Position numbers and translations under genes: made by a program. A stretch of DNA of 64,000 nucleotides from Nitrospira sp. (lineage in GTDB: Bacteria; Nitrospirota; Nitrospiria; Nitrospirales; Nitrospiraceae). Below the pieces are notes generated by a model. The model was not told the origin of the DNA. It made no database searches and saw nothing but the letters and a program-made list of their open reading frames with translations. This document shows positions 27,569 through 35,814 of this stretch, piece after piece (position 1 is the first letter of the stretch; every line of letters starts with the position of its first letter). Where the stretch lies: positions 3,209,001 to 3,273,000 of the forward strand of contig CP054184.1 in the NCBI GenBank assembly GCA_015709715.1, read 5' to 3'.

Positions 27569-28087
27569 ATGTTGAAGCAACTCAAGGGACAAAAGGGTTT
27601 TACATTGATCGAGTTGATGATCGTGGTGGCGATCATCGGTATCTTGGCGGCCATCGCTATTCCCAACTTCTTGCGGTATCAGGCGAAGTCCCGGCAGTCG
27701 GAGGCCAAGACCAACCTGGGCGCCATTTTCGTGGCTGAGACCGCGTATCTCAGTGAAAATTCGCGCTATGGGAGCTTCTCGGAGATCGGGTACGCCCTCG
27801 CCGGTTCTACGAACCGGTATACCTATCGGAGCCCGGCGATCGGGGGTAACGCAGCCTCCACGGGCGCGGCCACAGACCAGATTCCGTGCGGTGCTCCCGT
27901 GGGCTGTACGGTGTCCAGCGATGCAGCCCCGGCTGTTCCGTCAGCTGCGAGCACGGCAGCCGGTGCGGTGGGCTTCACAGCCTCGGCAGTCGCGAGCATC
28001 GACAATGACCCGACCATCGACGGCTGGTCTGTGAACGACATCAAGGGTGGTCTCACGCAAGCTGTTCCGGACGACGTGATCAGCTAA
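27569..28087 (+). CDS. pilA: Type IV pilin PilA
   Basis: The 172-residue prepilin has a short positive leader ([10 protein letters not shown]) cut before Phe, then the conserved [20 protein letters not shown] helix with Glu5, and a globular C-terminal domain of about 130 residues. Two Cys (IPCGAPVGC) form a short possible disulfide. The tail is rich in Ala, Ser and Asp. It would polymerise into pili for twitching and attachment, retracted by PilT/PilU encoded at 13604-15874. GGAAAGGGAGGAG precedes the start. It has its own sigma-54 promoter and terminator, so it is a single-gene transcript. Confidence 0.95.
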   Translation: MLKQLKGQKGFTLIELMIVVAIIGILAAIAIPNFLRYQAKSRQSEAKTNLGAIFVAETAYLSENSRYGSFSEIGYALAGSTNRYTYRSPAIGGNAASTGAATDQIPCGAPVGCTVSSDAAPAVPSAASTAAGAVGFTASAVASIDNDPTIDGWSVNDIKGGLTQAVPDDVIS

Positions 28088-28112
28088 CCAGCACTCACCG
28101 GACATTTCGGTG

Positions 28113-28145
28113 CGGGGGAGGGACGTTGTTCCTCCCCCGTTTTAT
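28113..28145 (+). terminator. Rho-independent terminator after pilA
   Basis: CGGGGGAGG (28113-28121) pairs perfectly with CCTCCCCCG (28131-28139) around a 9-nt loop and is followed by TTTTATTTG. It is 25 bp downstream of the pilA stop codon. Confidence 0.85.
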
Positions 28146-28242
28146 TTGTTCCTGACCATTCATCATCGGTTGCAGTATCGCATTTTGCTTTGTGATCTCG
28201 TTTGTCTCTGATAGAGGGTAAGTACTGCAGTGCCTCTCCCAC

Positions 28243-30246
28243 ATGTTGGCAGTCATGAATGTTCGGTCGAGTATCGCCCTGTTTGTGACCAGCGCTCTCC
28301 TATGCTTCTCCCCTCTTCTTGACGGGGGAACAACCCACCTCGCGCAGATGATCATTCGGTTGTTGATCCTCACCTGGCTGGGACTTGTTGCTGCCGAGGG
28401 GATTCGAACCGGTGTGTTTATAGTTCCGAAAATCTCAAGTGAATATCCGGTGCTTTCGTTTGTGGGGCTCGCGATCGTGTCTACGTTGCTGGCTCCGTAT
28501 TCTCATCCTGCGCGGAACTGGCTACTGACGATCGCTCTGTACGTCGCGTTGTTCTATTTGCTTGTCTCTTTTGTTGACCGATGGGAGCATGTTTTCACGC
28601 TGACTTGTGTGATCGTGCTGATGGGGACAGGAGAGGCTGTGTTCGCCATAGTTCAGAGCGTACGGTGGGGAGCCGCGAGGCCGTCGGGGACGTTTTTTAA
28701 TCCCAATTTCTTGGCCGGTTATCTTTCGGTCACCTGGTCGCTCCTGCTCAGTTACGGCGTGTACGGGTATAGGCAAGCAGCTATCAGGGTTGGAATGTGG
28801 CGTCACCCTTTTCTCTGGTGGGGTGTGTTCGGGCTTATGTTCAGCTCCGTGCTGTATGCCGTCATCCTGACTCAATCCCGTGGAGGGTTACTCGTCCTAT
28901 TTGCTGCCACCCTATTCGTGCTGATCTGCCGGTATGGATGGGCTCGGGCAGGAGCCTGTGGGGCGCTGCTTGTCTTGGTTGGGATTCTCCTGCCTTCGCC
29001 CGCACGTGAGCGAGCCCTTGCCGAGCATCTCCACAATCCTGCCGCCTATGCGCGTTGGCAGATGTGGCAGGGTGCATTCAAACAGATGGTAGATCATCCC
29101 CTGGGGATCGGTCTTGGACTGTATCAGTATACCTACCCAGGATACGCCTTTCCGATCGAGGGAGAGATCGCGCGATATGGCAAAGTTGCCCAGACGCCAC
29201 ATAACGATTACTTGCAAATCGGTGTTGAGATGGGGGGGGCGGCGATTCTCGTTGTGTTCGGTGGTATCTACACCGTGACACGGGACCTGTGGCGTGTGGT
29301 GGGAAGGCGACTCCGACGTGGACAGCGGAGCCTCATGGTGGGGCTGGGAGGGGCTGCTACTGCACTGCTGCTGCACGCGGCGTTTGATTCAAGTCTACGA
29401 GAGCCAGCTCTCGCGATCTTGTTGGTGCTTTGCTGTGCGCTGATTACAGCTGCTGGGCGTATGTCTAGGAAAGGGACGGCTGCCGCATATGTCATTGGCA
29501 CACACCCACGTGCCATCTGGGCCATCGGAATTGCATGTGCTGTCGTGGTCGTGAGTGTGGAGCTGGTCCGGTTTGGGATGGCCTGGTCTACGTTTGAGTC
29601 TGCATCGCGTCATGCAGTGAACGGTAAGCTGCACGAGGCGGCCGAAGGACTCAAGCGAGCAATCGCATGGGATCCTGATAAATCCCTTTATCATCATGGT
29701 CTTGGTTCTGTCTACACCAAGCAGTTCGAAGTGACGGCGCATGAACAGGACTTTCTCCAAGCGAAGCGAGAATTTGAGCGAGCGATCGAATTGAACCCCC
29801 TTGATAGTCGTGTATTCGCCCTCCTCGCTCAACTCTATCTCACGGCCGCGCAGAGTTCGCACATGTCTTCCGACGAACAACGTCGGGCGTTGTTAGCCGG
29901 TTCGGCGCGGCTTTATGAAGAGACGATCCGACTTGCGCCGTTCTCCGCGGTATATCGATATGAGCAGGCGCGAGTGTATTGGCTGATGGGAAACTGGAAG
30001 AAAGCCGAGCGTCGAGCGCAGGAAGCCCAGGAGTTAGAACCGAACTTTCTGCCGGCCCGCGCCTTTCTTGCTCGTATGTGGGCGAAGGAAGGCCGTATGG
30101 AGGAGGCGGGGCAGCAACTACGCGAGATCCACGGGCGCCAAGTACGGTACCAATCCGTGCGCAAGGATAGCCTGGATCAGGCATTCCTGAGTGTGGACGT
30201 GAACCTGCTCCGCCCGGCGGTTAACCCTGCGGGGGCGCTAAGGTGA
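28243..30246 (+). CDS. O-antigen ligase/polymerase (Wzy_C) fused to a TPR domain
   Basis: This 667-residue polytopic membrane protein has about a dozen hydrophobic segments in residues 1-450 and a large periplasmic loop with the O-antigen ligase-like pattern (FFNPNFLAGYLSVTWSLLL, QSRGGLLVLF, GLYQYTYPGYAF, PHNDYLQIGVEMG). The C-terminal 200 residues are periplasmic TPRs (AEGLKRAIAWDPDKSLYHHG, ARVYWLMGNWKKAERRAQEA). It would transfer or polymerise polyprenyl-linked glycan at the periplasmic face. Ligase (WaaL) and polymerase (Wzy) cannot be separated by sequence. The start is ATG 28243 or 28255. It overlaps the next gene by four bases. Confidence 0.88.
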   Translation: MLAVMNVRSSIALFVTSALLCFSPLLDGGTTHLAQMIIRLLILTWLGLVAAEGIRTGVFIVPKISSEYPVLSFVGLAIVSTLLAPYSHPARNWLLTIALYVALFYLLVSFVDRWEHVFTLTCVIVLMGTGEAVFAIVQSVRWGAARPSGTFFNPNFLAGYLSVTWSLLLSYGVYGYRQAAIRVGMWRHPFLWWGVFGLMFSSVLYAVILTQSRGGLLVLFAATLFVLICRYGWARAGACGALLVLVGILLPSPARERALAEHLHNPAAYARWQMWQGAFKQMVDHPLGIGLGLYQYTYPGYAFPIEGEIARYGKVAQTPHNDYLQIGVEMGGAAILVVFGGIYTVTRDLWRVVGRRLRRGQRSLMVGLGGAATALLLHAAFDSSLREPALAILLVLCCALITAAGRMSRKGTAAAYVIGTHPRAIWAIGIACAVVVVSVELVRFGMAWSTFESASRHAVNGKLHEAAEGLKRAIAWDPDKSLYHHGLGSVYTKQFEVTAHEQDFLQAKREFERAIELNPLDSRVFALLAQLYLTAAQSSHMSSDEQRRALLAGSARLYEETIRLAPFSAVYRYEQARVYWLMGNWKKAERRAQEAQELEPNFLPARAFLARMWAKEGRMEEAGQQLREIHGRQVRYQSVRKDSLDQAFLSVDVNLLRPAVNPAGALR

Positions 30247-31208
30247 GGGGACCTGAGGTGATGGCATCCGTTACGCGCGGCGTACTGCATGTGTTGTGCA
30301 TACTGATACTCCTCGTCGGCGCATCCGGGCTGCTTCATGTGTTGAGTCAGGAGCGGAGTGCCACAGTGAGGGTCGAGCAGTTGGCCTACCTTCCTAAGGG
30401 AAAATATTTGAAGCTGGCGGTCTTGGGCTATCGCCAACTCGTGGCGGACTTCATCTGGTTGCAGGCTGTCCAGCATATCGGTTCTACCAGGAACACCGAC
30501 CAAGGATATCAGTGGACGTATCATGCGGTGGATGTGCTGACGGATTTGGACCCGACCTTCGTCCCCCCTTATCAGGCGACTGGTGTTTTTCTGGGAGTTC
30601 TCGTGGATCACCATGAGGAGGGCCTTGCTCTTTTGAAGAAGGGGATTCACGAGAATCCGTCGGTTTGGCAACTGCCATTTTTAGCTGGATACATTTCTTA
30701 TTATGAACTGTGTGACCCCGTGGCAGGAGGTCGATTCCTACAGGAGGCGGCGCAAGTGCACGGTTCTCCGAGCTATCTGGCTCGTTTGGCGGCTCGCATG
30801 ACGGTTGAAAGCGGTGATCTTTCGGCGGCGTTGGAGTTTCTCGACCGCTTCTCGCGCACGGTGAACGACGAGCGCGTTCGAGAAACGCTGTCGCTCCGGA
30901 TGAAGGAAATTGTTCAGGAGAAGGACCTCCTCTTTTTGGAGGAAGCAGTTCGGCGGTATCGCTCGCGGTATGGTCGGAGCCCTGCCAAGGTTGAAGATTT
31001 GATGTTGCATGGGGTGATCGGGCGATTGCCCGAAGATCCGTTGGGCGGAGAGTACCGAGTCGATTTCCTGACAGGGGCGGTGAGTGCTTCTTCACGAAAA
31101 AATCGTTTGCGTATTCATGAGAAGGTGGCCTGTCGGGGAACCGAGGGAGCGGTGCCTGGTCAGCCCTGGGCAAAACCGACGTCTGTCACTTTGCCGACTG
31201 TACCGTAG
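30243..31208 (+). CDS. TPR-like membrane-anchored protein of unknown function
   Basis: The 321-residue protein starts at GTG 30243, overlapping the previous stop, or at ATG 30261. An N-terminal membrane helix (VLHVLCILILLVGASGLLHV) is followed by a helical domain with TPR-like features (GYQWTYHAVDVLTDLDPTF, GLALLKKGIHENPSVWQLPF). The C-terminal segment (YGRSPAKVEDLMLHGVIGRL, then PEDPLGGEYRVD) resembles the tail of type II secretion pseudopilins. I do not recognise a named family. Tight coupling to the ligase gene and to the ABC transporter genes after it suggests all four act together on glycan assembly or export. Confidence 0.78.
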   Translation: MRGPEVMASVTRGVLHVLCILILLVGASGLLHVLSQERSATVRVEQLAYLPKGKYLKLAVLGYRQLVADFIWLQAVQHIGSTRNTDQGYQWTYHAVDVLTDLDPTFVPPYQATGVFLGVLVDHHEEGLALLKKGIHENPSVWQLPFLAGYISYYELCDPVAGGRFLQEAAQVHGSPSYLARLAARMTVESGDLSAALEFLDRFSRTVNDERVRETLSLRMKEIVQEKDLLFLEEAVRRYRSRYGRSPAKVEDLMLHGVIGRLPEDPLGGEYRVDFLTGAVSASSRKNRLRIHEKVACRGTEGAVPGQPWAKPTSVTLPTVP

Positions 31209-31220
31209 GAGGAGTGTTCA

Positions 31221-32192
31221 GTGAACGACATCGTTATTGAAGATCTTACCAAGTCGTATGCATCTGGGTGGCCCGGGCGACCACCGCTGGTGGCGCTGAA
31301 CGGGCTTTCGCTGTCAGTCGCACGGGGAGAAATCTTCGGCTTCTTGGGCCCGAACGGGGCGGGAAAAACGACTACGTTGAAGATTCTCATGGGCCTGGTC
31401 CGTGCAACCGGGGGGAGGGCCTTTCTATTAGGGCAGCCGGCTGGAGATGTCGAAACACGGGGCCGCATCGGGTTCCTGCCCGAGTCACCGTATTTTTATG
31501 ACTATCTGACGGCAGAGGAGTTTTTGGGTTTCTACGGCCAGTTGGCGGGGTTGGGGCGAGCGACGATCGCACGGCGGGTGACTGACCTCCTGGGGGTCGT
31601 TGGGTTGACGGATGCACGGAGCCGTCAACTGAGAAAGTTTTCCAAAGGTATGCTGCAACGCATCGGTCTTGCTCAGGCGCTGATTCACGACCCCGAGCTG
31701 GTGATTCTGGATGAGCCGATGACGGGATTAGACCCTGTGGGAAGGAAGCAGGTGCGCGATTTGATTCTCAGCCTGCGAGACAGAGGCAAAACGATTTTCT
31801 TTAGTACGCATATTCTCCATGACGTGGAGATGATCTGCGATCGTGTCGGCATCGTCATGAGAGGCCGGCTCCTAGCCAGCGGGCGTGTCGAAGAGTTGGT
31901 CAGGCAGGATCAGACGCAGTCGGTCGAGATTGTGTGTCAGCAAGTGAAGTCGGAAGGGAATGCGTTGTTCCAGTCGCTCGCCACACGGGTACTGCACCAA
32001 GGACAGCAATGCCTCATTGTGTTGCCGAACTCCGATGCGGTTGATGCGGTGGTGAGCGAGATCCGCCGGCAAGGTGGCCGTCTTGTTTCGGTGACGCCTC
32101 ATAAGGCGTCGCTGGAGGATCTATTTTTTCAAGAGGCAGCGACGACGCCGTCTCGACCGCACATGGCTCGTTTCGGTGGGAGGGCCTCTTGA
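31221..32192 (+). CDS. ABC transporter ATP-binding protein (ABC-2 type, CcmA/NatA-like)
   Basis: The ATPase subunit has 323 residues. Motifs are Walker A ([14 protein letters not shown], near 40), Q-loop ([16 protein letters not shown]), a slightly altered signature [18 protein letters not shown], Walker [14 protein letters not shown] and a switch His in [13 protein letters not shown]-terminal extension of about 90 residues follows. TAGGAGGAGTGTTCA lies before a GTG start. The permease gene starts 2 bp after the stop. The substrate is unknown, and position suggests a lipid- or glycan-related exporter. Confidence 0.92.
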   Translation: MNDIVIEDLTKSYASGWPGRPPLVALNGLSLSVARGEIFGFLGPNGAGKTTTLKILMGLVRATGGRAFLLGQPAGDVETRGRIGFLPESPYFYDYLTAEEFLGFYGQLAGLGRATIARRVTDLLGVVGLTDARSRQLRKFSKGMLQRIGLAQALIHDPELVILDEPMTGLDPVGRKQVRDLILSLRDRGKTIFFSTHILHDVEMICDRVGIVMRGRLLASGRVEELVRQDQTQSVEIVCQQVKSEGNALFQSLATRVLHQGQQCLIVLPNSDAVDAVVSEIRRQGGRLVSVTPHKASLEDLFFQEAATTPSRPHMARFGGRAS

Positions 32193-32193
32193 C

Positions 32194-32958
32194 ATGGGTG
32201 CGATGGCCGTTATCGCGTTGAATGCATTTCGCGAAAGCTTGAGAGACAAGATTCTCTATAACCTGATTGTGTTCGCCGGGTTGCTGATCGGGCTTTCCGT
32301 CTTGCTGGCGGATTTGAGCATTACGGAACATCACAAAATAATTGCCGATATGGGATTGGCCGCCATCAATCTGATCGGCGTGATCATTGCCATTTTTATC
32401 GGTATCAGCCTGGTAAACAAAGAAATCGAGCGGCGAACGGTGTATACCATCATGGCCAGGCCGATCAGCCGCACATCCTTCATTCTTGGGAAGTATTTCG
32501 GGTTGGCGCTGACCTTGTTTGTGAACATGGCGATCATGCTGGTCGTCTTTCTTGGCACGTTGTGGTTGTACCGCGTCCCGATCGGATCCTCATTTTTTCA
32601 GGCGACACAGTTGATCTTCGTCGAGATATTGGTGGTGACCGCCATTGCCCTGTTCTTCTCAACCTTCAGTTCATCGACATTGAGCGCTATCCTCACGTTA
32701 GGGTTGTATGTGATCGGCCATTTAACCGCGGATTTGAAACAAGTGGCTGTCAATAGTCAAAATGAGACGGCTCAAACGCTGGTGAATGCTCTGTATTACC
32801 TGACTCCAAACCTGGAGATGCTCAATATCAAGGGGCAAGCGGCTGTAGGAATTGCCGTGACGCAGGAGTACCTCTTCTTGGCTTCGCTATACGGATTGCT
32901 TTATGTCGGCATCCTGCTCAGCGGCGCGTGTCTGGTATTTCGTCATCGTGATTTCTAA
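32194..32958 (+). CDS. ABC-2 type transporter permease
   Basis: The protein has 254 residues from the ATG at 32194, two bases after the ATPase stop. Six membrane helices are visible, including NLIVFAGLLIGLSVLLADLS, AAINLIGVIIAIFIGISLV and YLFLASLYGLLYVGILLSGA. NKEIERRTVYTIMARPISR is a cytoplasmic loop motif typical of ABC-2 permeases of the NosY/GldF kind. It partners with the ATPase at 31221. Its 3' end overlaps the longest frame of the next gene but not the preferred start there. Confidence 0.88.
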   Translation: MGAMAVIALNAFRESLRDKILYNLIVFAGLLIGLSVLLADLSITEHHKIIADMGLAAINLIGVIIAIFIGISLVNKEIERRTVYTIMARPISRTSFILGKYFGLALTLFVNMAIMLVVFLGTLWLYRVPIGSSFFQATQLIFVEILVVTAIALFFSTFSSSTLSAILTLGLYVIGHLTADLKQVAVNSQNETAQTLVNALYYLTPNLEMLNIKGQAAVGIAVTQEYLFLASLYGLLYVGILLSGACLVFRHRDF

Positions 32959-33001
32959 TCCGTTACCTCGGCTCGTGACAGCAAATGAGTGTTCCCCTCT
33001 G

Positions 33002-33793
33002 ATGGTCGTGGGGAGTCTCTGCCGTCATTGGACGCTTTTCACTCAATTCACCCGGCGCGAAATCGTCGCTCGGTATCGAGGCTCTTTCCTGGGGATGTTG
33101 TGGGTGCTCCTTCATCCGGCGGTCATGCTGAGCGTCTACACGATCGTCTTCCAGGGAGTACTGGGGAGCAAGTGGAGCAGCGGCGGTGAGAGTTCCCTCG
33201 ATTTCGGGCTCCTTCTGTTTTCCGGGCTTATCGTGCACACGATGTTCGCGGAGAGTGTCCATCGTGCGCCGCATCTCGTCGTTACTCATAGTACGTATGT
33301 AAAAAAGGTGGTGTTCCCGTTGGAGATCTTGGCGTGGAGTTCTCTCGGCGCCGCGTTGTTTCATGCTGGGGTTAGTGTGGCAGTGTTGATCATGTTTTAT
33401 GGCGCTCTCCATCTCTCGCTCCACTGGACCATGTTCCTTCTACCGGTCGTGCTGCTCCCCTTGTCCCTGATTATCTTGGGGATATCGTGGGTCCTTGCTT
33501 CGGCCGGGGTATTCGTACGTGATATCGCCCAGGCCAGCGGCCCGATCACGGCCGTTATGTTGTTCTTGTCTCCCGTCTTTTATCCGGTCTCCGCATTCCC
33601 GGAAACGTACCGTATGTTGCTCTATGCGAATCCACTCACCTTCTTGATTACGCAGGTGCAGGACCTTCTGATTCACGGAAAGGCGCCGTACTGGGGCGGC
33701 ATTGTGGCGTATTGGGTGGGCAGTTATCTCGTGGCGTGGGGCGGACTCGTGTGGTTTCAGAAAACGCGGAAGGCCTTTGCCGATGTCCTCTGA
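33002..33793 (+). CDS. wzm: Polysaccharide ABC transporter permease (Wzm/TagG type)
   Basis: This permease of about 263 residues has six membrane segments and Wzm/TagG/KpsM patterns: FTRREIVARYRGSFLGMLWV, LLHPAVMLSVYTIVFQGVLG, and FLSPVFYPVSAFPETYRMLL. The start is uncertain. ATG 33002 has no clear ribosome binding site, and GTG 32975 or earlier starts are open. It would form the channel exporting polyprenyl-pyrophosphate-linked glycan across the inner membrane. The stop overlaps the ATPase start by 11 bases, as is common for these pairs. Confidence 0.88.
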   Translation: MVVGSLCRHWTLFTQFTRREIVARYRGSFLGMLWVLLHPAVMLSVYTIVFQGVLGSKWSSGGESSLDFGLLLFSGLIVHTMFAESVHRAPHLVVTHSTYVKKVVFPLEILAWSSLGAALFHAGVSVAVLIMFYGALHLSLHWTMFLLPVVLLPLSLIILGISWVLASAGVFVRDIAQASGPITAVMLFLSPVFYPVSAFPETYRMLLYANPLTFLITQVQDLLIHGKAPYWGGIVAYWVGSYLVAWGGLVWFQKTRKAFADVL

Positions 33794-35111
33794 TTGGGTT
33801 ATCCGCACCCAGACGTTGTCAAAAACCTATCGATTGTACGATCGCACCATAGATCGGGGTAAACAGTGGATTCTCCCGCCACTGCAGCGCAGCCTCGGGC
33901 TCGCTCCGAAACAGTTTTACCGTGCGGTACCCGCTGTCCAGGATCTCTCGTTTGAAGTCAAACGGGGGGAGACGCTGGGGATCGTTGGTCGCAATGGATC
34001 CGGGAAGTCAACGTTATTGCAGATGATCGTCGGTACGGTCAGCCCTTCAAGCGGAAGCGTCGAAGTGGCAGGGCGGGTGGCGGCACTTTTAGAACTGGGG
34101 GCGGGATTTCACCCGGAATTTACAGGAAGAGAGAATGTGTTTCTCAACGGCACATTGCTGGGGTTGTCTCGCGAGGAAATCGAGCGAGAATGGGAGGCTA
34201 TTCTAGGGTTTGCAGACATCGGTGGCTTCATCGACCAGCCGGTGAAGACGTATTCGAGCGGCATGGTCGTTCGGTTGGCTTTCGCGGTAATGGCCCATGT
34301 GAAGGCAGATATTTTGATCATTGATGAAGCGCTTGCCGTTGGAGACACGTTCTTCGTTCAGAAGTGCATGCAGTTTCTCCGCTCGTTCATGGAACGGGGA
34401 ACCGTGCTCTTTGTGAGTCATGATACATCGGTCGTCCTGAGTCTCTGCCGCAAGGCGTTGTGGTTGGAGCAAGGGCGAATGGCTGGATTCGGCGAGGCCA
34501 AGCGGGTCTGTGACCGCTATCTGGCCGGAGCTGCGTCAGTTGGAATAGGCAAGGAAGACAAGACCTATGGGGCTGCTTCCTCAGTGCAAAACAGCGCTGA
34601 GCGGCACGATCAAGTGTCCGGTTTCGGTGGGCACAGCGCACGTATAGAGTGCACCTTTCTTCAGGATTCGTCGGGACAACGAGTGAATCTGGTGATGGGA
34701 CGAACGGATGTTTGCCTTCGCGTTGAGTGTCGAACGATGATCGGGCTCGGCAGTCCAATCGTCGGGTTCATCGTGCGTGATCGGCTGGGTCAGCCTCTCT
34801 TCGGCGGAAACACGGTAGGGGGGGAGAAGAATCGTGTGCGGCCGATCCCAGCCGATACAGGTTTTGCCGTGGAGCTAGGTTTTGTGTTGCCCATGCTGCA
34901 GCCCGGTGAATATTCGCTCAGTGTGGCGCTCGCGGATGGGACGCAAGAGCAGCACGTGCAACATCACTGGATTCACGATGCATGGTCGTTTACCTCAGCC
35001 CCCTCCGAATCGTGCTTCGGACTGTTGGGGGTCGACTCTCTGAAGGTGAATTGGCAGTGGAATCTTCCGCTGCAGCCGAGAGAGGGCCATGATGGCGCCA
35101 TTGCCCTGTAA
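33783..35111 (+). CDS. wzt: Polysaccharide ABC transporter ATPase with C-terminal glycan-binding domain (Wzt type)
   Basis: The protein has 442 residues. The nucleotide-binding domain carries Walker A GIVGRNGSGKSTLLQ, the KpsT/Wzt-type KTYSSGMVVRLAFAVMAH signature and Walker B ILIIDEALAVGDTFF. The extension after about 290 (ECTFLQDSSGQRVNLVMGRT, IVGFIVRDRLGQPLFGGNTV) matches the beta-sandwich Wzt C-terminal domain. In E. coli O8/O9 that domain recognises the modified non-reducing end of the finished chain. Three of the next four genes encode methyltransferases, fitting export gated by a methyl cap. It overlaps the next gene by 23 bases. Confidence 0.93.
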   Translation: MSSDWVIRTQTLSKTYRLYDRTIDRGKQWILPPLQRSLGLAPKQFYRAVPAVQDLSFEVKRGETLGIVGRNGSGKSTLLQMIVGTVSPSSGSVEVAGRVAALLELGAGFHPEFTGRENVFLNGTLLGLSREEIEREWEAILGFADIGGFIDQPVKTYSSGMVVRLAFAVMAHVKADILIIDEALAVGDTFFVQKCMQFLRSFMERGTVLFVSHDTSVVLSLCRKALWLEQGRMAGFGEAKRVCDRYLAGAASVGIGKEDKTYGAASSVQNSAERHDQVSGFGGHSARIECTFLQDSSGQRVNLVMGRTDVCLRVECRTMIGLGSPIVGFIVRDRLGQPLFGGNTVGGEKNRVRPIPADTGFAVELGFVLPMLQPGEYSLSVALADGTQEQHVQHHWIHDAWSFTSAPSESCFGLLGVDSLKVNWQWNLPLQPREGHDGAIAL

Positions 35112-35814
35112 AGTCTGCGGAGGCCGCACATTCGCGCATCATGATGTGCTGTGGAAAGCATTAATCGCGCAATGGGAACTGTCTGCGTCGGAGGCACAGT
35201 ACATCAACGTTCAGCAGGGAACCTGTTGTGAAACGTGCGGCGCGAATGTCCGTTCGATTGCACTTGCTACGGCCATCCTTCACGTGCGCCGAGGGGCACA
35301 GTGGTTGCGGGAATGGGTCAAGAGCCCCGATGCAGATGAATGCGATCTGCTGGAAATAAATGAAGCAGGGACGCTCACCGACACCTTGTCCGCCGTGCGG
35401 CGACATCGGTTGGTGCGCTATCCACAGTACGACATGATGGCGCTTCCGTTTGAGAATGAATCATTTGACCTGATCGTCCATTCCGATACGCTGGAGCATG
35501 TGTCCGATCCCTTGCAGGGGTTGCGCGAATGCCGGCGGCTTTTGCGACCCGGCGGGGCCTGTATCTTTACGGTTCCTATCGTCGTGGGACGGATGACGCG
35601 AAGCCGAAAAGGGTTGCCGACGAGCCTGCATGGGAGTGAGGGGTGTGCGGATCCTGCGCTGGTTGTGCAGACTGAGTTCGGCGCCGATGTCTGGTGCCGG
35701 GTTCTGGAGAGCGGCTTCGAGGAATGTCGACTGGTGGCGTATCGATATCCCGCCGGGATCGCCATCATCGGGACTCGGTCCCGACTCAAAGCGGTGGTGA
35801 GGGAGGATCTGTGA
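35089..35814 (+). CDS. SAM-dependent methyltransferase with N-terminal Cys clusters
   Basis: The 241-residue protein has two CxxC-type pairs at the N-terminus (CKVCGG and CCETCG), probably a zinc site. A Methyltransf_11-like domain follows, with ALPFENESFDLIVHSDTLEH and LLRPGGACIFTVPIV. The SAM-binding motif I is weak (LLEINEAGTLTDTL in place of the usual GxGxG), so activity should be tested. It is overlapped on both sides (wzt before, another methyltransferase after). A role in modifying the glycan chain is inferred. Confidence 0.82.
   Translation: MMAPLPCKVCGGRTFAHHDVLWKALIAQWELSASEAQYINVQQGTCCETCGANVRSIALATAILHVRRGAQWLREWVKSPDADECDLLEINEAGTLTDTLSAVRRHRLVRYPQYDMMALPFENESFDLIVHSDTLEHVSDPLQGLRECRRLLRPGGACIFTVPIVVGRMTRSRKGLPTSLHGSEGCADPALVVQTEFGADVWCRVLESGFEECRLVAYRYPAGIAIIGTRSRLKAVVREDL

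Noticed and set aside
28395-28425. tRNA-like T-arm string (GGTTCGAATCCCC on the minus strand)
   Set aside because: The flanking bases do not form the five-pair T stem, no acceptor or anticodon arm is present, and the site is inside the ligase coding sequence.
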